A stretch of DNA of 6,421 nt, taken from NCBI GenBank assembly GCA_031272005.1, contig JAISUQ010000062.1, positions 1 through 6,421 on the forward strand, read 5' to 3'. How positions within the stretch are numbered: the first letter of the stretch is position 1; the number at the start of each line of letters is the position of its first letter. A model generated the notes under the pieces. The model saw only the letters and a program-made list of their open reading frames with translations. It had not been told where the DNA came from and searched no databases. Of the stretch, positions 5,265 through 6,421 are shown in pieces. Source of the stretch: Coriobacteriales bacterium. Its GTDB lineage: Bacteria > Actinomycetota > Coriobacteriia > Coriobacteriales > UBA8131. Both the position numbers and the translations under genes were made by a program.

Positions 5265-6421
5265 TTGCGTACAACCCGGGTGCCGGCGGGCGTATCCTCG
5301 ATGATGAATCCCAGGGCAGCCAGGCCGTCGCGCACGGCGTCTGCCAGCGGCCAGTTCCTATCCGCTCGGGCTGACTGCCTCAGCGAGAGCAGGACATCGG
5401 CGGCTTCGGCGGGAATGTCGCCATGATAGCCGGCCAGCTCGGCGGCCAGGGGCACCAGCTCGGCTGGGTACTCCTCGCCCTCGCTCTCGGCTGAGGCCGC
5501 CAGCTCCACGCCCAGCACGCCCAGCAGCTCCACGATGGTGGCCTGGGCCTCGGCCAGGGCGCTGTGCTGCCCGGCGGTGGTGATGCCCTCGGCCAAAGCG
5601 GTGTTGGCGGCGGTAATCAGCTCGAAGATGGCGCCGACGGCGCCGGCGGTGTTGAAATCGTCGTCCATGGCGGCGGCAAACTGCTCGCGGGTGGCGGCGA
5701 TGCGGGAGGCGAGCTCCTGGGAGGGGTTGAGGGCGTTGCCGGCAGCGACAGCGCTGCTGGTTTCTCCGCAGCTGCTTTGTTCCAGCGCCCAGGTGAGGTT
5801 GCGCAGCGAGTTCTCGACGCGCTCCAGGGCGGCGGTGGCTTCGGCGAGGCGTTCGGCGGAGTAGTCGAAGGGCGAGCGGTAGTGGGTCTGCAGCATCAGC
5901 AGGCGCAGGGCCTGCGGGCGCACATGCCCCAAAACGTCTTTGAGCAGCAGGAAGTTGCCTTCGGACTTGCTCATCTTCTCCTTATCGATGGTCAGCATGC
6001 CGCCGTGCAGCCAGTAGTTGGCGAAGGTCACACCGTGGCAGGCCTCGCTCTGGGCAATCTCGTTCTCGTGGTGCGGGAAGACCAGATCGTCGCCGCCGGC
6101 GTGGATGTCGAAGGGGTTGCCCAGGTAGCGCCCGCTCATCGCCGAGCACTCGATGTGCCAGCCCGGGCGGCCGTCGCCCCAGGGTGATGGCCAGGATGGC
6201 TCGCCGGGCTTGGCGGCCTTCCATAAGGCGAAATCCAACGGGTCGCGCTTGCGCTCGTCCACGTCCACCCGGGCGCCGGAGAGCATCTGCTCGATGTCGC
6301 GCCCGCTGAGGCGGCCATAGGCCGGATAGCTGCGCACCGCAAAGTAGACATCGCCATCTGTGGCGTAGGCGTGCCCGCCGTCCACCAGGCATTGGATGAG
6401 TTCCAGCATCGCCGGAATCTC
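5261..6421 (-). CDS. cysS: Cysteinyl-tRNA synthetase, C-terminal part (start outside window)
   Basis: This class I synthetase charges tRNA-Cys with cysteine in the cytoplasm. The frame is open to the window edge, and the codons before the ATG at 6409 encode EIPA, matching the conserved family sequence before MLELI, so that ATG is internal. About 75-80 residues, including the HIGH motif and the first zinc cysteine, lie beyond the window. Counting from the internal Met at 6409, visible zinc ligands are C88 in WHIECSAMS, and H113 and E117 in FPHHENE, at the same spacing as E. coli C209, H234 and E238. The KMSKS loop is at 145-149. The DALR-type anticodon-binding domain and C-terminal helices follow (about 180-382), with the family segments DDDFNTAGA (249-257) and RADRNWPLADAVRDGL (348-363). 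The gene appears intact and ends in a four-base overlap with rlmB. No mini-RNase III gene lies between them. Confidence 0.97.
   Translation of the reverse strand, partial: EIPAMLELIQCLVDGGHAYATDGDVYFAVRSYPAYGRLSGRDIEQMLSGARVDVDERKRDPLDFALWKAAKPGEPSWPSPWGDGRPGWHIECSAMSGRYLGNPFDIHAGGDDLVFPHHENEIAQSEACHGVTFANYWLHGGMLTIDKEKMSKSEGNFLLLKDVLGHVRPQALRLLMLQTHYRSPFDYSAERLAEATAALERVENSLRNLTWALEQSSCGETSSAVAAGNALNPSQELASRIAATREQFAAAMDDDFNTAGAVGAIFELITAANTALAEGITTAGQHSALAEAQATIVELLGVLGVELAASAESEGEEYPAELVPLAAELAGYHGDIPAEAADVLLSLRQSARADRNWPLADAVRDGLAALGFIIEDTPAGTRVVRK

Noticed and set aside
6407..6409. ATG at 6409-6407 as the cysS start
   Set aside because: The frame stays open to the window edge with conserved family residues before it, and the HIGH motif is missing, so the true start lies outside the window.

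Overview
This is a GC-rich, gene-dense bacterial chromosome segment with two convergent gene groups. The plus strand carries the end of a type IV pilus motor operon (3' end of pilB, then complete pilT). The minus strand carries a housekeeping group, read in the order cysS (cut by the window edge), an rlmB-like rRNA methyltransferase gene, a large membrane-anchored foldase gene, rae1/yacP, and a DUF454 membrane protein gene. No mobile element, CRISPR array, tRNA or rRNA is visible.

The neighbourhood cysS - rlmB - yacP is the order known from Bacillota and some Actinomycetota. The high GC content, type IV pilus motors and an inner-membrane-anchored extracytoplasmic foldase without an outer-membrane context suggest a high-GC Gram-positive lineage. 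A deep actinobacterial group such as Coriobacteriia or a relative is my best guess, but this is inference from gene order and composition, not from a marker gene.

Layout: 1-294 pilB end; 304-1362 pilT; a 28-bp convergent gap with a small hairpin; 1391-1852 (minus) DUF454; a 45-bp AT-rich gap; 1898-2446 (minus) rae1; 2446-4464 (minus) the foldase, sharing one base with rae1; 4465-4676 a 212-bp gene-free regulatory region; 4677-5264 (minus) rlmB-like gene; 5261-6421 (minus) cysS, overlapping rlmB by 4 bp.

The most unusual items lie in the middle. The foldase fuses a SurA/parvulin-type chaperone region, whose two expected histidines appear to be lost, to an FKBP domain that keeps its active-site residues. 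Both sit outside the membrane, behind a ~185-residue charged cytoplasmic tail with a Lys/Thr/Ser/Ala-rich, histone-H1-like part. Upstream of it lies a 69-nt near-perfect hairpin. Its mismatches become G-U wobbles only in the minus-strand RNA, which suggests a conserved RNA structure just after rlmB. It is followed by an 11-bp tandem repeat, a second hairpin, and a plausible sigma-70-type promoter whose -10 element is covered by a perfect palindrome. The rlmB-like protein also lacks the N-terminal L30e-like RNA-binding domain usual for RlmB.
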